Shown here: positions 60,749-64,000 of the stretch, one piece after another | Position numbering within the stretch: position 1 is the stretch's first letter | Layout of the letters: every line of letters starts with the position of its first letter | Assembly: GCA_902572605.1 (NCBI GenBank) | Contig: CACGGD010000001.1 | Span: 221,861-285,860, forward strand | Direction of reading: 5' to 3' | Source of the DNA: an uncultured Pelagibacteraceae bacterium | GTDB taxonomy: Bacteria > Pseudomonadota > Alphaproteobacteria > Pelagibacterales > Pelagibacteraceae | Length of the DNA stretch: 64,000 bases | Notes under the pieces: generated by a model | What the model was told of the DNA's origin: nothing | Seen by the model: the letters and a program-made list of their open reading frames with translations, nothing else | Databases searched by the model: none | Position numbers and translations under genes: made by a program

Positions 60749-61787
60749 AGATTTGAAAGATCCTAACTATCGGATGCCCGCTGAATGGGAAAAACAAAAA
60801 TCTACTTGGGTAGCCTGGCCACATAATCAAAGAGATTGGCCTAATAAATTTCAATACATACCTTTTGTTTTCTGTGAGATAATATCTAAAATCTCAACTC
60901 ACCAAAAAGTGAATATTCTTATAGAAAAAAAAACGATTAAAAAAAAAATAGATTTACTTTTAAAAAAGTATTTAAGTAATACTAAAAATATAAATTTTAG
61001 GGTTTGTAAGACAAATAGAGTTTGGCTAAGGGACTCTTTTCCAATCTTCGTCAAAAATAGTAAAAACAAAAAGGTTTTAATGGACTGGGGTTTTAATGGA
61101 TGGGCAAAGTATAAGAATTTTAGTTATGACAATAAAATATGCACAAAAATTAAGAAATTTGTTGGTTTAAAATCTGTAACTCCGATTATAAGAAATAAAA
61201 GAATAATTTTAGAGGGTGGATCTATAGACGTTAATGGTAAAGGAATTCTTCTCACAACTCGTGAGTGTCTATTAAGCAATATACAAGCACGGAATCCCGG
61301 CCTAAATAAACAAGAATACGAATTTATATTTAAAAAATATTTGGGCATCGAAGAAGTTGTGTGGCTTAATAAAGGTATTGCAGGAGATGATACTCATGGC
61401 CATATAGATGATATCGCAAGGTTTGTGAATGAAAAAAAAATTTTTTTAGCTTATGAAAGCAATAAAAATGACATTAATTACAAATCATTAAAAGAAAACT
61501 ATCTAATATTAAAAAAAACAATCAAGACTAAACAAATTAAAATTATTAAAATTCCAATGCCTAAGGCAAAATATATAAATGGAATAAGAGTTCCAGCTAC
61601 TTACCTAAACTTTTATGTGGCAAATAAAATAGTTTTAGTCCCAATCTTTAATGACAAAAAAGATAGAATAGTAATTAAAATTTTTAAAAAACATTTTAAA
61701 AATAGAAAAATTATTCCAATAGATTGTTCTTTGCTAATTTGGGGATTTGGGGCTATTCATTGTATGACTCAACAAGAGCCTAGATAA
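60741..61787 (+). CDS. aguA: Agmatine deiminase
   Basis: The 348-residue pentein enzyme converts agmatine to N-carbamoylputrescine and ammonia. It shows PAEWEKQKSTWVAWPHN, RVWLRDSFPIF, ILEGGSID, GDDTHGHIDDIARF and catalytic Cys341 in GAIHCMTQQEP. With AguB, it completes the path agmatine to putrescine. It overlaps aguB by 8 nt and converges on regB, whose coding region shares its last 8 nt. Confidence 0.95.
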   Translation: MLKDLKDPNYRMPAEWEKQKSTWVAWPHNQRDWPNKFQYIPFVFCEIISKISTHQKVNILIEKKTIKKKIDLLLKKYLSNTKNINFRVCKTNRVWLRDSFPIFVKNSKNKKVLMDWGFNGWAKYKNFSYDNKICTKIKKFVGLKSVTPIIRNKRIILEGGSIDVNGKGILLTTRECLLSNIQARNPGLNKQEYEFIFKKYLGIEEVVWLNKGIAGDDTHGHIDDIARFVNEKKIFLAYESNKNDINYKSLKENYLILKKTIKTKQIKIIKIPMPKAKYINGIRVPATYLNFYVANKIVLVPIFNDKKDRIVIKIFKKHFKNRKIIPIDCSLLIWGFGAIHCMTQQEPR

Positions 61788-63063
61788 TTAAATCTTTACA
61801 TTTCCAAGAAATTTTTACTAAAGCTCCTTTATTATTTTTATCATTTAGAAAAGAAAGTTTAGCACCACTTCTTTCTAAGAGAGTTTTACCTAAAAATGTT
61901 CCTAAACCAGTTCCTGCATTATCATTTATTTCTGAGGATTTAGATTTAATATAAGGTTCACCTAATATTTCTATGATATCCTCAGGAAATCCTGGACCAT
62001 CATCTTTAATTAAAATTTCAATATCTTTTTTGTTACTACTTAATATTATGTCAACTTTGGTTTTTGAAAATTTTATTGCGTTACCTATAAAATTTCTTAA
62101 ACCGTAAATTATTTCTGGTGATCTTTGAAAAGAGATCTTATTCTTGTCATGCTCTGATTCTAGATTTATTTGTTTTGAGGAAGATTCTCTAAATGATGAA
62201 ATTAACTCACTTAGTAAATCTTCTAATCTAGTTTTAGAGAAAAATTCATCATCTTTGATTTGTTTTTTTGAAATCTTCTTTAATATTTCTCCACATCTTT
62301 TAGTTTGGCTGATCAACAAATCTATATCTTTAGAATGTTCATTCTTTTGTCCTAATTCTTTTTTAAGCTCTGAGGCAACTACGCTTATAGTTGCTAAAGG
62401 TGTACCTAAAGAATGAGCAGCTGCTGCAGCTTGACCACCAAGAGATTCTAATTCGTATTCTTTAGCTATCACCTGTTGTACTTTATTGACCGCGTCAGAC
62501 CTTCTTTTGCTTTCACCAGAAAACCTAATTCCAAAATAACTTAAAAATACTAAACCAACGATAATTGATAAAAAATATCCAGTTAAATATAGTTTTGGAA
62601 ATGTAATGGAATGATCATGTATACCTGGCAAAGGATAATGAAAGATTGTTAATAAAAATAAAAATAAAATAGTTAAAATTCCTAATATAATAGTTGTTCC
62701 CATGCTTAACAAAGTTGAAGAAACAATAGTTGGAATAATCATTAAAATTGAAAAAGGATTTGAAATTCCGCCTGTCAAATACAAAAGAGCTGTCAATTGA
62801 ACCAAATCATAAATTAAAAATATACTTGCATTAAAGTCTTTTAAAGTAATTGACCTAATCCTAAACTGTAAGTATGAGTTTGATATAAAGCCCAAAAATA
62901 AGATGCCAAAGGCAATTATTATTGGAAAATCCAACTTTAAATAAAAATAAACGAGATTTATTGCAGTAAATTGCCCAATTATTGCTATCCACCTTAAAAT
63001 TACAAGAGTTTTTCTATCTAAATTGAGATTTTCTCTCAGTCTAAAGAGAGTAGAAAAATTCAT
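61780..63063 (-). CDS. regB: RegB/PrrB redox sensor histidine kinase with altered H-box
   Basis: The 427-residue kinase has six transmembrane helices in the first 180 residues, the quinone-linked heptapeptide GGISNPF (98-104), an H-box AAAAAHSLGTPLATIS and HATPase motifs (RNFIGNAIKFSK; DDGPGFPEDI; GTGLGTFLGK). The redox-active Cys is present (RCGEIL, Cys257). The residue after the phospho-His217 is Ser instead of the family Glu (HELGTPL), a position used as the general base for autophosphorylation. It probably partners RegA, and gyrB starts 7 bp upstream. Confidence 0.9.
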   Translation of the reverse strand: MNFSTLFRLRENLNLDRKTLVILRWIAIIGQFTAINLVYFYLKLDFPIIIAFGILFLGFISNSYLQFRIRSITLKDFNASIFLIYDLVQLTALLYLTGGISNPFSILMIIPTIVSSTLLSMGTTIILGILTILFLFLLTIFHYPLPGIHDHSITFPKLYLTGYFLSIIVGLVFLSYFGIRFSGESKRRSDAVNKVQQVIAKEYELESLGGQAAAAAHSLGTPLATISVVASELKKELGQKNEHSKDIDLLISQTKRCGEILKKISKKQIKDDEFFSKTRLEDLLSELISSFRESSSKQINLESEHDKNKISFQRSPEIIYGLRNFIGNAIKFSKTKVDIILSSNKKDIEILIKDDGPGFPEDIIEILGEPYIKSKSSEINDNAGTGLGTFLGKTLLERSGAKLSFLNDKNNKGALVKISWKCKDLII

Positions 63064-63070
63064 TTTATCT

Positions 63071-64000
<930 letters not shown>

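Overview
The window looks like a chromosome segment of a Pelagibacterales (SAR11, Candidatus Pelagibacter-like) alphaproteobacterium. The bases are strongly AT-rich with AAA/TTT-heavy codons. Genes are packed with 1-20 bp gaps or ATGA overlaps, and no gene-free stretch reaches 300 bp (the longest is about 200 bp, at 21846-22048). The gene content is typical of streamlined alphaproteobacteria: RegA/RegB, ChvG/ChvI, AmgK-MurU, rpsA-ihfB-pyrF-trpBA-accD-folC, and polA. I saw no CRISPR array, rRNA, tRNA or insertion sequence. This taxonomic reading is by eye from protein sequence, with no database search.

Layout. 0-4.3 kb is a phosphate-stress and lipid block: PhoR-like kinase, glycosyltransferase, PlcP-like metallophosphoesterase and a divergent diacylglycerol-kinase-type lipid kinase. 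4.4-8.9 kb holds a Lys-rich peptide, an SMR-like protein lacking its key Glu, an NDUFA9-like reductase, RNase D, and kdsD-lptC-lptB. 8.9-17.7 kb is one long plus-strand operon: aroA, cmk, rpsA, ihfB, pyrF, trpB, trpA, accD, folC. 17.7-20.5 kb holds trxA, exonuclease I and rmuC. 20.5-24.8 kb is the most accessory-looking zone. It has a phage-type GIY-YIG/NUMOD3 homing-nuclease-like gene, small unknown proteins, a lipoprotein, a 203-bp intergenic region with a duplicated 17-bp hairpin element, and two short ORFs under 60 codons. 24.8-33 kb holds SRAP, purK-purE, an NAPE-PLD-like hydrolase, a Lys-rich coiled-coil protein, Cfa, a DapA-family enzyme, a GT9 glycosyltransferase and a J-domain protein. 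33-41 kb holds oligopeptidase B, purine permease and phosphoribosyltransferase, a DNA glycosylase, a DMT exporter, msrA and sseA. 41-46 kb holds an RND pump pair, a lytic transglycosylase, a nuclease and a VanZ-like protein. 46-55.4 kb holds gpmA, then on the minus strand polA, chvI, chvG, ahcY, tsaE, amgK, murU. 55.4-57 kb holds an orphan ABC ATPase, bioY and regA. 57.6-61.8 kb is a polyamine operon (PLP decarboxylase, deoxyhypusine-synthase-like enzyme, N-carbamoylputrescine amidase, agmatine deiminase) lying between regA and regB. The window ends in a truncated gyrB.

Themes. Cell-envelope lipid chemistry recurs (plcP, glycosyltransferase, lipid kinase, cfa, NAPE-PLD-like, LptBC, GT9). Three two-component systems sense phosphate, envelope/acid state and redox. 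Several core enzymes carry unusual replacements at family-defining positions (TrpB, FolC, AccD, SMR, RlmN, RegB). The best candidates for something undescribed are the 20.5-24 kb island with its duplicated hairpins, the polyamine operon embedded in the Reg locus, the Lys/Arg-rich coiled-coil protein at 28.4-29.6 kb, and the divergent TrpBA/FolC set.
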